From contig NZ_AP014569.1 in NCBI RefSeq assembly GCF_000828915.1, positions 186,001-250,000 of the forward strand: DNA of 64,000 nt, given 5' to 3'. Of the stretch, positions 8,574 to 18,255 are shown in pieces. Every line of letters begins with the position of its first letter. Positions within the stretch are counted from its first letter, which is position 1. The position numbers and the translations under genes were made by a program. The notes under the pieces are model-generated. The model was not told the DNA's origin, made no database searches, and was given only the letters and a program-made list of their open reading frames with translations. This stretch comes from Serpentinimonas maccroryi. GTDB taxonomy: Bacteria; Pseudomonadota; Gammaproteobacteria; Burkholderiales; Burkholderiaceae_C.

Positions 8574-9935
8574 TCAATGCGCCAGCACAGCCTCGGTCAA
8601 ACACAGCTCACCGCGCAGCGAATGCGCCCGCGCCTCGGTGATGCGCACGTCCAGCAGCTGCCCGATCAGGCGCGTGCCTTGGGTGCCGGCGTCGAAGTTG
8701 ACGCTGCGGTTGCACGCGGTGCGGCCGGTGAGCTCGTGCGCGTGTTTGCGCGATGGGCCTTCGACCAAAATGCGCTGCACGCTGCCCACCAGGCGCTCGG
8801 CGATGGCCTGCGCTTGCTGCTCGAGCAGGGCTTGGAGTGTGTGCAGGCGCTGCAGCTTGAGCGCCGGCGGCGTGTCGTCGGGCAGATTGGCTGCCGGGGT
8901 GCCGGGGCGCGGGCTGAAGACAAAGCTGAAGCTGGAATCGAAACCCACATCGCGCACCAGCTTGAGCAGCTGCTCGAAATCGGCCTCGGTCTCGCCGGGG
9001 AAGCCGACGATGAAGTCGCTCGACAGCGCCAAGTCGGGCCGCACGGCGCGCAGTTTGCGCACCGTGCTTTTGTACTCGAGCGCGCTGTAGCCGCGCTTCA
9101 TGGCCGCCAGCATGCGGTCGCTGCCGTGCTGCACCGGCAGGTGCAGGTGGCTCACCAGCTTGGGCAGGCGCGCGTAGGCTTCGATCAGGCGCGGCGTGAA
9201 CTCTTTGGGGTGGCTGGTGGTGTAGCGGATGCGCTCGATGCCGGGGATTTCGTGCACGCACTCGAGCAGCAGCGCAAAATCGGCAAAGTCGGCCACATCG
9301 GCGCTGGGCGCCATGGCGCCTTGGTAGGCGTTGACGTTTTGCCCCAGCAGCGTGACTTCTTTCACGCCCTGCTCGGCCAAGGTGGCGACTTCGAGCAGCA
9401 CCTCGTCGAGCGGGCGGCTGAACTCCTCGCCGCGGGTGTAGGGCACCACGCAGTAGCTGCAGTACTTGCTGCAGCCCTCCATGACGCTGACAAAGGCGCT
9501 GACGCCTTCGACCCGCGCCGGCGGCAGGTGGTCGAATTTTTCGATCTCGGGAAAGCTGATGTCCACTTGCGGCCGCTGCTGCGCCGCCCGCGCCTGCAGC
9601 AGCTCGGGCAGGCGGTGCAGGGTCTGCGGGCCAAACACCACATCCACATAGGGCGCGCGGCGGATGATTTCCTCGCCTTCTTGGCTGGCGACACAGCCGC
9701 CGACACCGATGAGCACGCCCTTTTGCTTCAGGTGGCGCACCCGGCCCAGGTCGGAAAACACCTTTTCTTGCGCCTTTTCGCGCACCGAGCAGGTGTTGAA
9801 AAGAATCAGGTCGGCCTGTTCCACGTCGCTGGTGGGCTCGTAGCCTTCGGCGGCGGCGAGCACGGCGCCCATTTTGTCCGAGTCGTACTCGTTCATCTGG
9901 CAGCCGAAGGTTTTGATATAGACTTTTTTGCTCAT
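8574..9935 (-). CDS. miaB: tRNA-2-methylthio-N6-dimethylallyladenosine synthase MiaB
   Basis: Radical SAM methylthiotransferase that modifies i6A37 of tRNAs reading UNN codons. The 453 residues show the N-terminal UPF0004 domain with its three cluster cysteines ([26 protein letters not shown]), the radical-SAM CxxxCxxC in [16 protein letters not shown], and a C-terminal TRAM domain. The start at 9935 begins [15 protein letters not shown], the typical MiaB N terminus. It is convergent with the histidine kinase. The CYTH-CHAD gene lies just upstream on the same strand, 61 bases away. Confidence 0.97.
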   Translation of the reverse strand: MSKKVYIKTFGCQMNEYDSDKMGAVLAAAEGYEPTSDVEQADLILFNTCSVREKAQEKVFSDLGRVRHLKQKGVLIGVGGCVASQEGEEIIRRAPYVDVVFGPQTLHRLPELLQARAAQQRPQVDISFPEIEKFDHLPPARVEGVSAFVSVMEGCSKYCSYCVVPYTRGEEFSRPLDEVLLEVATLAEQGVKEVTLLGQNVNAYQGAMAPSADVADFADFALLLECVHEIPGIERIRYTTSHPKEFTPRLIEAYARLPKLVSHLHLPVQHGSDRMLAAMKRGYSALEYKSTVRKLRAVRPDLALSSDFIVGFPGETEADFEQLLKLVRDVGFDSSFSFVFSPRPGTPAANLPDDTPPALKLQRLHTLQALLEQQAQAIAERLVGSVQRILVEGPSRKHAHELTGRTACNRSVNFDAGTQGTRLIGQLLDVRITEARAHSLRGELCLTEAVLAH

Positions 9936-9996
9936 GGCGGGCAGCGGTTCGTGGTGTAGATCCAGAGGCTGTCGGGGGGCAGCAGGGTCGCGGATT

Positions 9997-11577
9997 TTAG
10001 CCCGGGCTGGCGGCTTCCTGCGCGGCGCGCTCCATGGCTGCGGCCACGCCTTGCATGAAGCCCAGCAAGGCGGGCGGAGCGTGGGTGTGTTGCTGCAGCA
10101 GCAGGGCCAGCTGCCAGGCGTCGCGCGCCTGCCCGATGCGGGTTTGCCACAGGGTGGCATCCTTGACCCACTGCTGGCTCTGGCGCAGTCGCTTGGCCGG
10201 AAGGGTGCTGGCCATGGCCTCGCTGCCGTAGCGCAACCGTTTGGCCAGCAGGCGCGCTTCGTGCAGGGTGGCCACGTCGAGCAACTGGGCCTTTTCGCCT
10301 TGCAGCAGGCGGTGCAGGCGGCGGTTCCAGCTTGCGAGCCTTGCGCCGATAGCGCGTTTTTCGATCGCCATGGGTTGCTGCCCCGCCTGCCACAAATAGC
10401 GCGTCAGCGCCAGCAGCGCTTGGCCGGTGGCGGGCTCGAGCAGGGTCTGGCGCAAGCGCGTGCGCTGGGCGCTGCGCGCCGCTTGCAGCTCGGCCAAGGC
10501 TTGTGCGCAGGCGTTGGTGGTGGCGTCATCGGGCGGGGGCGACAAGGCTGCCTCGCCGCCGGCTGCGCCGGCCTGCGCACAGGCCCAGGCACCGCTCCAA
10601 GCGGGCAGGGTTTCGCTGCAGCCCACGTCGAGGTTGCGCTGTGCGCCCAAGGCATCGAGCAAAGGGCGCAGCTCGGTGAAATCGGGGCCGGGCCCCACCC
10701 ACGGGCGCAGCAGGCGCAGCAGGCTGCGCCAGCGCCGCCAGCCCACCCGCGCCTGGTGCACCCATTCGGGCGCATCGCTGTGCAGCAGGCCCTCGAGGTT
10801 GCGCAGAAATTGATCCTGCGCCTCGCCCAGCACGCGCAAGGCCAGCGCCGGCAGGGCCTCGCCGCGCTGGCGCTCTAGGCGGCGCGCGCGCACCGGCTGC
10901 AGCAGTTGCCCGTTGGCCAGCAGACCGGCGCGCTCGGCCTTGCTCAGGTTGCAGGGCAGGCAGGGCAGGCGCCGGGCCAGTTCGTCGGCCAGATCGAACA
11001 AGACCGTGGGCGCGCCGGCCAAGAGTTCGAGCTCGAGCTCGAGCAGCGGCTGCGTCTGCCCGTCGGCGAGCACTTCGCCGGCGTCGAGCGAGACTTCGAG
11101 CAGCGTGCCGTCGCGGCGCGCCACCAGCCAAGTGGTGCGCAGGCAGCGGGTTTCGAAGCAGGGTTGCAGGCGCTCGAACAGCGCGCCATCGGGGTCGAGC
11201 GCGTCCCAAGCGGTGCCGCGCAGCCCGGCGCGCTCGGGCTGGTCGGTTGCCACCAGGCACTCCCACTCGCCGCGCTGGCTTAAACCCGCGCTGGATGAGC
11301 CCGCCGTCTTGAGGGTTTGCACCCACACCGAAGCGCCCGTGATGGTGTCGCCCTCGGAGCCCGTGCCGGCGTGCACGTCGCGGCGCTGGCGCACGCGCAA
11401 GGCGCAGCGCTGCTGCTGCAGCAAGCGCTCGGGGGTGTCGAAGTAGCGGTTCACCAGCTGCTGCTGACGCAGCTTGCGCCGCGCCAAGCTGGGTGCGCGG
11501 CGCAGCAACTGCAGGGCCGCCGCGGCCGTCAGGCCCGGCACCAGCAGCTTGAGTTCGATTTCTTGCGGATTGCTCAT
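9997..11577 (-). CDS. CYTH and CHAD domain protein (inorganic triphosphatase-like)
   Basis: A 526-residue protein. The N-terminal CYTH domain (about 1-215) starts with the ExExK signature in EIELKLLV and continues with basic/acidic strands such as [11 protein letters not shown] and [14 protein letters not shown]. The C-terminal CHAD domain (about 260-526) is helical and rich in conserved His/Arg, including [18 protein letters not shown] and [22 protein letters not shown] enzymes hydrolyse triphosphates and CHAD domains bind polyphosphate, so a role in (poly)phosphate metabolism like that of E. coli YgiF is likely. The start at 11577 was preferred because the CYTH signature comes within its first ten residues. 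Confidence 0.9.
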   Translation of the reverse strand: MSNPQEIELKLLVPGLTAAAALQLLRRAPSLARRKLRQQQLVNRYFDTPERLLQQQRCALRVRQRRDVHAGTGSEGDTITGASVWVQTLKTAGSSSAGLSQRGEWECLVATDQPERAGLRGTAWDALDPDGALFERLQPCFETRCLRTTWLVARRDGTLLEVSLDAGEVLADGQTQPLLELELELLAGAPTVLFDLADELARRLPCLPCNLSKAERAGLLANGQLLQPVRARRLERQRGEALPALALRVLGEAQDQFLRNLEGLLHSDAPEWVHQARVGWRRWRSLLRLLRPWVGPGPDFTELRPLLDALGAQRNLDVGCSETLPAWSGAWACAQAGAAGGEAALSPPPDDATTNACAQALAELQAARSAQRTRLRQTLLEPATGQALLALTRYLWQAGQQPMAIEKRAIGARLASWNRRLHRLLQGEKAQLLDVATLHEARLLAKRLRYGSEAMASTLPAKRLRQSQQWVKDATLWQTRIGQARDAWQLALLLQQHTHAPPALLGFMQGVAAAMERAAQEAASPG

Positions 11578-11721
11578 GTCGGGTCTGTGGTGCTTGGGGG
11601 CCGAAGGTTCCTCTGCCTGTTCATTATGGGCCGGCGGGTGGTCTTTTGGCAAGCTCAAAGCAGCGGCCAAGCACGGGCTAGGCAACGGCCAAAGGGATGC
11701 GCTTGCGGCACAATGCGCAGC

Positions 11722-12639
11722 ATGGATGCGACCCCACCACCCCAACCGACCCCAACTCAGCCCACCCTAACCCCAGCCGAGCGCGCCGCCGTGCTGGCCG
11801 AGCTGTTGCCCAGTTTGCGCGCGCAGCAGGGCCAGACGCTGGTCATCAAGTACGGCGGCAACGCCATGACCGAGCCCGCGCTGCAGCTCGCTTTTGCCCA
11901 AGACGTGGTGCTGCTGCAGCTGCTGGGCATGCGCCCGGTGGTGGTGCACGGGGGCGGCCCCCAAATTGAAAACCTGCTGCAGCGCCTAGGCAAGCAGGGC
12001 CGTTTCGTGCAGGGCATGCGCGTGACCGACGCCGAAACCATGCAGGTGGTCGAGTGGGTGCTGGCCGGCCAAGTGCAGCAAGAAATCGTCGGCCTGATCA
12101 ACCAAGCCGGGGGCCGGGCGCTGGGGCTGACCGGGCGCGACGGCGGCCTGATCCGCGCCCAGGCGCTGCGCCTGCCCGACGCCACCGACCCCAGCCGCTG
12201 GCACGACATCGGGCAGGTGGGCGATATCGTGGCCGTCGATCCGGCTTTGCTGCACACCGTGCAGGCGCAGGGCTACATCCCGGTGGTGAGCCCGATCGGC
12301 TATGGCGCCGGCAACGAGCGCTTCAACATCAACGCCGACGTGGTGGCGGCGCGGCTGGCCACCAGCTTGCAGGCCGACAAGCTGCTCATGCTCACCAACA
12401 TCCCCGGCGTGCTCGACCGCCAGGGTCAACTGCTGGCGCGCCTGAGTATGGCGCAGATCGAGGCCCTCATGGCCGACGGCACCATCAGCGGCGGCATGAT
12501 CCCCAAGATCGCCGGCGCGCTCGAGGCCGCCCAGAGCGGCGTCAAGGCGGTGCACATCATCGACGGCCGGGTGCCGCACGCCATGCTGCTCGAGGCGCTG
12601 GGCCAGCACGCCTGCGGCACCACCATCTGCGTGGATTGA
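11722..12639 (+). CDS. argB: Acetylglutamate kinase
   Basis: Second step of arginine biosynthesis: ATP-dependent phosphorylation of N-acetyl-L-glutamate. The 305-residue protein has VIKYGGNAM near the N terminus, VHGGGPQI (substrate loop), [13 protein letters not shown], and the C-terminal [13 protein letters not shown] stretch of amino-acid kinases. Two ATGs are possible, 11713 and 11722; the second gives the shorter, more typical start. The first 20 residues are Pro/Thr-rich and poorly conserved. It is divergent from the CYTH-CHAD gene, with about 140 bases between for both promoters. Confidence 0.96.
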   Translation: MDATPPPQPTPTQPTLTPAERAAVLAELLPSLRAQQGQTLVIKYGGNAMTEPALQLAFAQDVVLLQLLGMRPVVVHGGGPQIENLLQRLGKQGRFVQGMRVTDAETMQVVEWVLAGQVQQEIVGLINQAGGRALGLTGRDGGLIRAQALRLPDATDPSRWHDIGQVGDIVAVDPALLHTVQAQGYIPVVSPIGYGAGNERFNINADVVAARLATSLQADKLLMLTNIPGVLDRQGQLLARLSMAQIEALMADGTISGGMIPKIAGALEAAQSGVKAVHIIDGRVPHAMLLEALGQHACGTTICVD

Positions 12640-12714
12640 GCATGGGCCCCGCCACGGGCCAGCAAAGCCGAAAATTTAGGGAAAACCCTAGGCATATGGG
12701 GTGCGCTGCGCGCC

Positions 12715-12742
12715 TTGACAGGCTGCGGCTTGGGCATAAAAT
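12715..12742 (+). promoter_or_regulatory. Sigma-70 promoter of tetR and the beta-oxidation operon
   Basis: TTGACA at 12715-12720 and TAAAAT at 12737-12742 are separated by 16 bases, giving a perfect -35 and a good -10. The -10 box overlaps the 19-base operator candidate at 12738-12756, which suits repression by the TetR protein encoded 12 bases further on. Confidence 0.7.
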
Positions 12743-12756
12743 AGCACGATCGTTCG
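12738..12756 (+). promoter_or_regulatory. Candidate TetR operator (copy 1)
   Basis: AAAATAGCACGATCGTTCG contains the palindromic core ACGATCGT. The same 19 bases occur in reverse orientation at 34632-34650, before fadD. In both places the sequence overlaps the -10 region and lies just ahead of the gene start. This is a direct observation; binding by the adjacent TetR protein is inferred. Confidence 0.7.
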
Positions 12757-12767
12757 TATTTTTTGCC

Positions 12768-13448
12768 ATGCCCTTGATGCCTCCCGTCCCTAAAGCCCAA
12801 AACGCAGTCGCCCAGCGCTCGCGCAGGGCGGCCGCTGTGGGCGCCCGTGCCGGGCGGGCGTTGCAAAAGGGCCAGCAAACGCGCGCCGCCATTCTGGATG
12901 CGGCGCTGGCGCTGGCGGCGCCGGTCGGGCTCGAGGGCTTGAGCATCGGGGCCATCGCCGAGGTGATGGGCATGAGCAAGTCGGGCGTGTTTGCCCATTT
13001 TGGCTCGCGCGAAGAATTGCAGATTGCGGTGGTGCGCGAATACCACCAGCGCTTTGAGCGCGACGTGTTCTACCCGGCGCTGCAGCAGCCGCGCGGGCTG
13101 CCGCGGCTGCGCGCCCTGTTCGATTTGTGGATGCACCAAACGGCGATCGAGATCGATGCGGGTTGCGTCTACATCAGCGGCGCGGTCGAGTTCGACGATC
13201 GCCCTGGCCCGGTGCGCGACGAGCTGGTGCAGACCGTCAAAACCTGGCAGGATGCCATCCGGCGGGCGGTCGAGCTGGCCATCGCCGAAGGACATCTGAA
13301 ACCCAGCGCGCAGCCGCAGCAGATCGCTTTCGAGATCCATGGCCTGATCCTGGCGCTGCACTACGACGCCCGTTTTTTGCGCAATCCGCAAGGGTTGAGC
13401 CTGGCTCGGCAAGGCTTTGAGCACTTGCTCGAGCGCCACATCTGTTGA
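12768..13448 (+). CDS. TetR-family repressor of fatty-acid degradation (inferred)
   Basis: A 226-residue regulator. Residues 1-35 form a basic, Ala/Arg-rich extension. The TetR helix-turn-helix covers about 37-83, with LSIGAIAEVMGMSKSGVFAHF as its recognition part. The C-terminal ligand/dimer domain is of the TetR_C type and shows VYISGAVEFDDRPGPVRDEL. It is the first gene of a run of eight genes for acyl-CoA metabolism and its promoter carries the operator candidate shared with fadD. It is therefore likely an acyl-CoA-responsive, self-regulating repressor. The start may be ATG 12768 or ATG 12777; neither has a clear ribosome-binding site. Confidence 0.85.
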   Translation: MPLMPPVPKAQNAVAQRSRRAAAVGARAGRALQKGQQTRAAILDAALALAAPVGLEGLSIGAIAEVMGMSKSGVFAHFGSREELQIAVVREYHQRFERDVFYPALQQPRGLPRLRALFDLWMHQTAIEIDAGCVYISGAVEFDDRPGPVRDELVQTVKTWQDAIRRAVELAIAEGHLKPSAQPQQIAFEIHGLILALHYDARFLRNPQGLSLARQGFEHLLERHIC

Positions 13449-13488
13449 CTCCCTTTCCACCGTCCTTTTCCATCAGGAGATCTGTCCC

Positions 13489-15285
13489 ATGCCCGCTTAC
13501 ACCCCGCCGCTGCGCGACATGCAGTTCGTGTTGCACGAAGTGTTGCACGCCGTTGATGCGCTCAAGGCTTGCCCGGCGCACGCCGACGCCGATGTCGATA
13601 CCCTCAATGCGGTGCTCGAAGAGGGCGGAAAATTTGCCGCCGAGGTGGCGTTTCCGCTCAACCTCAGCGGCGACCAAGAGGGTTGCACGCTGGACAAAAC
13701 CACGCACGAGGTGCGCGCGCCCAGCGGTTTCAAGGCCGCCTACGAGCAGTACGTGGCCGGCGGTTGGCCAGCCCTGAGCTGCGACCCCGAATACGGTGGC
13801 CAAGGGCTGCCGTTCGTGGTCAACCAGTGCTTTTACGAAATGCTCAACAGCGCCAACCAGGCTTGGGCCATGTACCCGGGCCTGAGCCACGGCGCCTACG
13901 AGTGCCTGCACGCCCACGGCACCCCCGAGCAGAAAAAAACCTACTTGGCCAAGCTCGTGAGCGGCGAGTGGACCGGCACCATGTGCCTGACCGAACCGCA
14001 TTGCGGCACCGACCTCGGGATGCTGCGCACCAAAGCCGAGCCGCTGCCCGATGGCACCTACCAGATCAGCGGGCAAAAGATATTCATCAGCGCCGGTGAG
14101 CACGACCTCACCGCCAACATCCTGCACTTGGTGCTGGCGCGCTTGCCCGGCGCTCCGGCGGGCAGCAAGGGCATCAGCCTGTTTCTGGTGCCCAAATACC
14201 ACGTGCAGCCCGACGGCTCGCTGGGCGCGCGCAACCCGATCTACTGCGCCGGTCTGGAGCACAAAATGGGCATCCACGGCAACTCCACGGCGCAGCTGGT
14301 GCTCGACGGCGCCATCGGCACGCTGGTCGGGCAGCCCAACAAGGGTCTGCAAGCCATGTTCGTGATGATGAACGCCGCCCGCTTGGGCGTGGGCAACCAG
14401 TCGCTGGGCCTGACCGAGGTCGCGTACCAAAATGCGCTCGCCTACGCCAAAGACCGCATCCAGATGCGCTCGCTCTCGGGCGTCAAGGCCAAGGACAAAC
14501 CGGCCGACCCGATCATCGTGCACCCAGACGTGCGCAAAATGCTGCTCACCGCCAAGGCCTACGCCGAAGGCGGGCGCGCGCTCATGAGCTACTGCGCGCT
14601 GTTGCTCGACCAAGAAATCAACCACCCCGACGAGAAAGTGCGCAAAGACAGCGCCGAGCTGCTGGCGCTGCTCACGCCGATCGCCAAAGCCTTCGTGTCC
14701 GACAACGGCTGGCAAGCCACGGTCATGTGCCAGCAGGTGTACGGTGGCCACGGCTACATCAAAGAGTGGGGCATGGAGCAATACGTGCGCGATGCCCGCA
14801 TCAACATGATCTACGAAGGCACCAACACGGTGCAAAGCCTGGATCTGCTTGGGCGCAAAGTGCTGGGCAACAACGGCGCCTCGCTGAAAAAATTCGGCAA
14901 GCTGGTGGCGGCGCTGGTGGAGCAAGAAGGCACCAACGAGAAGATGGCCGAATTCATCAACCCGCTGGCCTACCTGGGCGAGCAGATGACCAAGTTCACG
15001 ACCGAAATCGGCTTCAAGGGCATGCAAAACCCCGACGAAGTGGGCGCGGCGGCGGTGGACTACCTGCGCGTGGCCGGGCACTTGGTGTTTGCCTACTTCT
15101 TTGCCCGCATGGCCTCGGTGGCGCTGCGCCAGATCGCCACCGGCAGCACCGATCCGTTTTACACCGCCAAGCTGCAAACGGCGCGCTTCTACTTTGCCAA
15201 GCTGCTGCCCGAAACCGCTATGCTGATGCGCACCGCGCGCGCCGGCAGCGCCGCGTTGATGGACACCGAGGCCGCCTTGGCCTGA
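13489..15285 (+). CDS. Acyl-CoA dehydrogenase (long form with C-terminal extension)
   Basis: FAD-dependent enzyme for the first step of beta-oxidation, passing electrons to ETF. The 598 residues are longer than short-chain dehydrogenases (about 380) and match the family with an extra C-terminal domain, which includes long-chain and DmdC-like enzymes. Seen are TMCLTEPHCGTDLGML (FAD/substrate loop), KIFISAGEHD, HGNSTAQLVLDGA, and MIYEGTNTVQSLD with the presumed catalytic base Glu443. The start has an AGGAGA ribosome-binding site. It follows tetR by 40 bases and precedes the DUF2147 gene by 31. Chain-length specificity cannot be read from the sequence. Confidence 0.93.
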   Translation: MPAYTPPLRDMQFVLHEVLHAVDALKACPAHADADVDTLNAVLEEGGKFAAEVAFPLNLSGDQEGCTLDKTTHEVRAPSGFKAAYEQYVAGGWPALSCDPEYGGQGLPFVVNQCFYEMLNSANQAWAMYPGLSHGAYECLHAHGTPEQKKTYLAKLVSGEWTGTMCLTEPHCGTDLGMLRTKAEPLPDGTYQISGQKIFISAGEHDLTANILHLVLARLPGAPAGSKGISLFLVPKYHVQPDGSLGARNPIYCAGLEHKMGIHGNSTAQLVLDGAIGTLVGQPNKGLQAMFVMMNAARLGVGNQSLGLTEVAYQNALAYAKDRIQMRSLSGVKAKDKPADPIIVHPDVRKMLLTAKAYAEGGRALMSYCALLLDQEINHPDEKVRKDSAELLALLTPIAKAFVSDNGWQATVMCQQVYGGHGYIKEWGMEQYVRDARINMIYEGTNTVQSLDLLGRKVLGNNGASLKKFGKLVAALVEQEGTNEKMAEFINPLAYLGEQMTKFTTEIGFKGMQNPDEVGAAAVDYLRVAGHLVFAYFFARMASVALRQIATGSTDPFYTAKLQTARFYFAKLLPETAMLMRTARAGSAALMDTEAALA

Positions 15286-15316
15286 TGACCTGCCCACCCC
15301 ACCCCGGAGATACGAC

Positions 15317-15772
15317 ATGAAACACGCACTTCGCACCCTTGGGCGCTCGTCCCTGCTGGCCGCTGGCCTGTTGTTGGCCGCATCGGCCTGGGCCCAGATG
15401 ACCCCGGTCGGCACTTGGCAGTCGATCGACGACCAGACCAACCAGCCGCGCACCGAAGTGGTGATCAGCGAGCAGGGCGGCGTGCTCAGCGGCCGCATCA
15501 CGCGCCTGCTGCGCCCGGGTGCCGACCAAGCCGCGCGCTGCACCGCCTGCACCGACGACCGCAAGGATCAACCCCTGATCGGGCTCGAGATCATCCGCGG
15601 CGCCCGCCAAGCCGAAGGGCGCGCCGTGTGGGAGGGTGGGCGCATCCTCGACCCCGAAGACGGCCGCAGCTACACCCTGCGCCTGACGCCGATCGAAGAG
15701 GGGCGCAAGCTGCAAGTGCGCGGCTCCATCGGCCCCTTTGGCCGCACCCAGACCTGGGTTCGCGTCCAGTGA
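15317..15772 (+). CDS. DUF2147 periplasmic protein
   Basis: A 151-residue exported protein. The signal peptide covers residues 1-26 with likely cleavage after AWA. The mature part reads as a small beta-rich domain beginning GTWQSIDDQTNQPRT and containing a CTACTDD pair of cysteines, features of the DUF2147 family (calycin-like, of unknown function). It sits inside the beta-oxidation operon between the acyl-CoA dehydrogenase and the 3-hydroxyacyl-CoA dehydrogenase, with about 31 bases on each side. A link to fatty-acid binding or uptake is possible but unproven. Confidence 0.85.
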   Translation: MKHALRTLGRSSLLAAGLLLAASAWAQMTPVGTWQSIDDQTNQPRTEVVISEQGGVLSGRITRLLRPGADQAARCTACTDDRKDQPLIGLEIIRGARQAEGRAVWEGGRILDPEDGRSYTLRLTPIEEGRKLQVRGSIGPFGRTQTWVRVQ

Positions 15773-15803
15773 CGGCAGCCCGCTTTAACGCAAGGAACAT
15801 TCC

Positions 15804-18236
15804 GTGAGCCGATTTCAAATCAAACAAGTCGCCGTGCTCGGCGCCGGTGTGATGGGGGCGCAGATCGCGGCGCACCTGGTCAACTGCAAGGTGCCGGTCA
15901 TTTTGTACGACCTGCCCCAAGCCGATGCGGGCACGGGCGACCTGAACGCCATCGCCAACCGCGCCATCGCCAACCTCAAAAAGCTCAAGCCCGCGCCGCT
16001 GGGTGTGGCCGACGACGCCGAGCTGATCGAGGCCGCCAACTACGAGCAGCACCTCGAGCGCCTGCGCGGCTGCGACCTGATCATCGAGGCCATCGCCGAG
16101 CGCATGGACTGGAAGCGCGAGCTCTACGCCAAGATCGCGCCCTTTGTCGCCGAAGGCGCGCTGCTGGCCTCGAACACCTCGGGGCTGTCGATCGGTGCGC
16201 TCTCAGATGCGCTGCCGGCCCAATTGCGCGCGCGCTTTTGCGGCATCCACTTCTTCAACCCGCCGCGCTACATGCCGCTGGTCGAGCTCATCGCCACCCC
16301 AGGCACCGGGCCGCTGGTGCTCGATCAGCTCGAGACCTTTGTGACCAGCGTGCTGGGCAAGAGCGTGGTGCGCGCCAAAGACACGCCCAACTTCATCGCC
16401 AACCGCATCGGCATCGCCGGCATGCTCTCGACCATGCAAGAGGCCGAGCGTTACGGCCTGACGTTCGACGTGGTCGATGACCTGACCGGCAAGCGCCTCG
16501 GGCGCGCCAGCAGCGGCACCTTCCGCACCGCCGATGTGGTGGGCCTGGACACGATGGCGCACGTCATCAAGACGCTGCAAGACACCCTCAGCCCGGCCAC
16601 CGACCCGTTCTACCCCAGCTTCCAAACCCCCGAGGTGCTCAAGGCCCTGCTAGAACTCGGGCACCTGGGCCAAAAAACCAAGGCCGGTTTTTTCAAGAAG
16701 GTGGGGCGCGACATCCACCGCTTCGAACTCGAAAGCCGCGACTACGTGCCCTGCGCCGACGGCAAGGGCCAGAAGGCCGACGAAGTCTATGGCCGCATGC
16801 TCAAAAAGCCGGCGCCCGAGCGCCTCAAGCTGCTGCGCAACGCCGAAGGGCCGCAGGGGCGTTTTCTGTGGGCGATACTGCGCAACAGCTTTCACTACGC
16901 CGCGCTGCACTTGGCCACCATTGCCGACTGCGCGCGCGACGTCGATCAGGCCATGCGCTGGGGCTTTGGCATGCAGCAAGGCCCATTCGAGCTCTGGCAA
17001 GAAGCCGGCTGGCTCGAGGTGGCGCAGATGGTGCAAGCCGACATCGACGCCGGGCTGGCGCTGTGCCGCACGCCGCTGCCCGATTGGGTCTTTAACGGCC
17101 CGGTGGCCGCGCGCGGTGGCGTGCACCAGCCCGAAGGCTCGTGGAACCCCAGCCTGGGCCAGTTCCAGCCCCGGCGCGAACTGCCGGTGTATGGGCGCCA
17201 GCTGTTCCGCGAGACCTTGCTCGGCGAGGGCGCTCAGACCTTCCACAGCGCTGGCCAAACCGTTTACGAAGACGCCGACATCCGCCTCTGGACGCTGGAG
17301 CAAGGCGACGTGGCTGGCGTGCTCATCGCCAGCATCAAGAGCAAGATGCACGCCATTGGCCCCGGTGTCACCGAGGGCTTGAGCCGCGCCGTCGATCTGG
17401 CCGAGGCCGGCTACCAAGGCTTGGTGATCTGGTCGGGCGACGAGCCGTTCAGCGTCGGCGCCGATTTGCAAGCCGTGATGCCGGCCTTTTTGGCGGCGGG
17501 CGTGGCGGCGATCGAAGACGTGGAAGCCGAGCTGCAGCGCGTCATGCTCAAACTGCGCTACGCCCAGGTGCCGGTGGTGGCGGCGGTGCGCGGCATGGCG
17601 CTGGGCGGCGGCTGCGAGCTGCTGCTGCACTGCGCACACCGGGTGGTGCACCTCGAGAGCTACATCGGGCTGGTGGAAGTGGGCGTGGGCCTGATCCCGG
17701 GTGCCGGCGGCCTGACCTATATCGCCCGGCGTGCGGCCGAAAACGCCCGCGCCAGCACCGGCACCGATATGCTGCCGTTCCTGAGCGAAGGCTTCAAGGC
17801 CGCGGCCATGGCCAGCGTGGGCACCAGCGCCCTCGAGAGCCGCAAGCTCGGCTACCTGCTGCCCAGCGACACCATCGTGGCGCACAAAGACGAGCTGCTG
17901 TACGTGGCCATCGGGCAGGCGCAGGCGCTGCAGCGCGCCGGCTACCGGCCGCCGCTCAAGCGCCTGTTCCCGGCCGCAGGGCGCTCGGTCAAAGCCACCA
18001 TCTTGGGCTCGCTGATCAACATGCGCGACGGCGGCTTCATCAGCCAGCACGACTTTTACATCGCCAGCCAGATCGCCCACGTGGTCTGCGGCGGCGAGGT
18101 CGAGGCTGGCACGCTGGTGAGCGAGGAGTACCTGTTGCAACTCGAGCGCCAGGCTTTTTGCAGCCTGATCGTGCACCCCAAAACGCAGGCGCGCATCATG
18201 GGAATGCTGCAAACCGGCAAACCGCTGCGCAACTAA
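15804..18236 (+). CDS. 3-hydroxyacyl-CoA dehydrogenase / enoyl-CoA hydratase (FadN-type order)
   Basis: Bifunctional beta-oxidation enzyme of 810 residues starting at GTG 15804. The dehydrogenase half comes first, with the NAD-binding GAGVMGAQIAAHL at about 13-25 and NTSGLSI and FFNPPRYMPLVEL motifs. The hydratase/isomerase half comes last (about 500-800), with [16 protein letters not shown] and LVEVGVGLIPGAGG. This is the order of FadN-like proteins and the reverse of E. coli FadB. It lies 19 bases before the thiolase gene, its partner, so the two probably form a trifunctional unit. Confidence 0.93.
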   Translation: MSRFQIKQVAVLGAGVMGAQIAAHLVNCKVPVILYDLPQADAGTGDLNAIANRAIANLKKLKPAPLGVADDAELIEAANYEQHLERLRGCDLIIEAIAERMDWKRELYAKIAPFVAEGALLASNTSGLSIGALSDALPAQLRARFCGIHFFNPPRYMPLVELIATPGTGPLVLDQLETFVTSVLGKSVVRAKDTPNFIANRIGIAGMLSTMQEAERYGLTFDVVDDLTGKRLGRASSGTFRTADVVGLDTMAHVIKTLQDTLSPATDPFYPSFQTPEVLKALLELGHLGQKTKAGFFKKVGRDIHRFELESRDYVPCADGKGQKADEVYGRMLKKPAPERLKLLRNAEGPQGRFLWAILRNSFHYAALHLATIADCARDVDQAMRWGFGMQQGPFELWQEAGWLEVAQMVQADIDAGLALCRTPLPDWVFNGPVAARGGVHQPEGSWNPSLGQFQPRRELPVYGRQLFRETLLGEGAQTFHSAGQTVYEDADIRLWTLEQGDVAGVLIASIKSKMHAIGPGVTEGLSRAVDLAEAGYQGLVIWSGDEPFSVGADLQAVMPAFLAAGVAAIEDVEAELQRVMLKLRYAQVPVVAAVRGMALGGGCELLLHCAHRVVHLESYIGLVEVGVGLIPGAGGLTYIARRAAENARASTGTDMLPFLSEGFKAAAMASVGTSALESRKLGYLLPSDTIVAHKDELLYVAIGQAQALQRAGYRPPLKRLFPAAGRSVKATILGSLINMRDGGFISQHDFYIASQIAHVVCGGEVEAGTLVSEEYLLQLERQAFCSLIVHPKTQARIMGMLQTGKPLRN

Positions 18237-18255
18237 ATACCCGGAGCCCTCCCCG

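Noticed and set aside
12677-12690. TAGGG-AAAA-CCCTA hairpin after argB as a terminator.
   Set aside because: The stem is only five pairs and no T tract follows on either strand.
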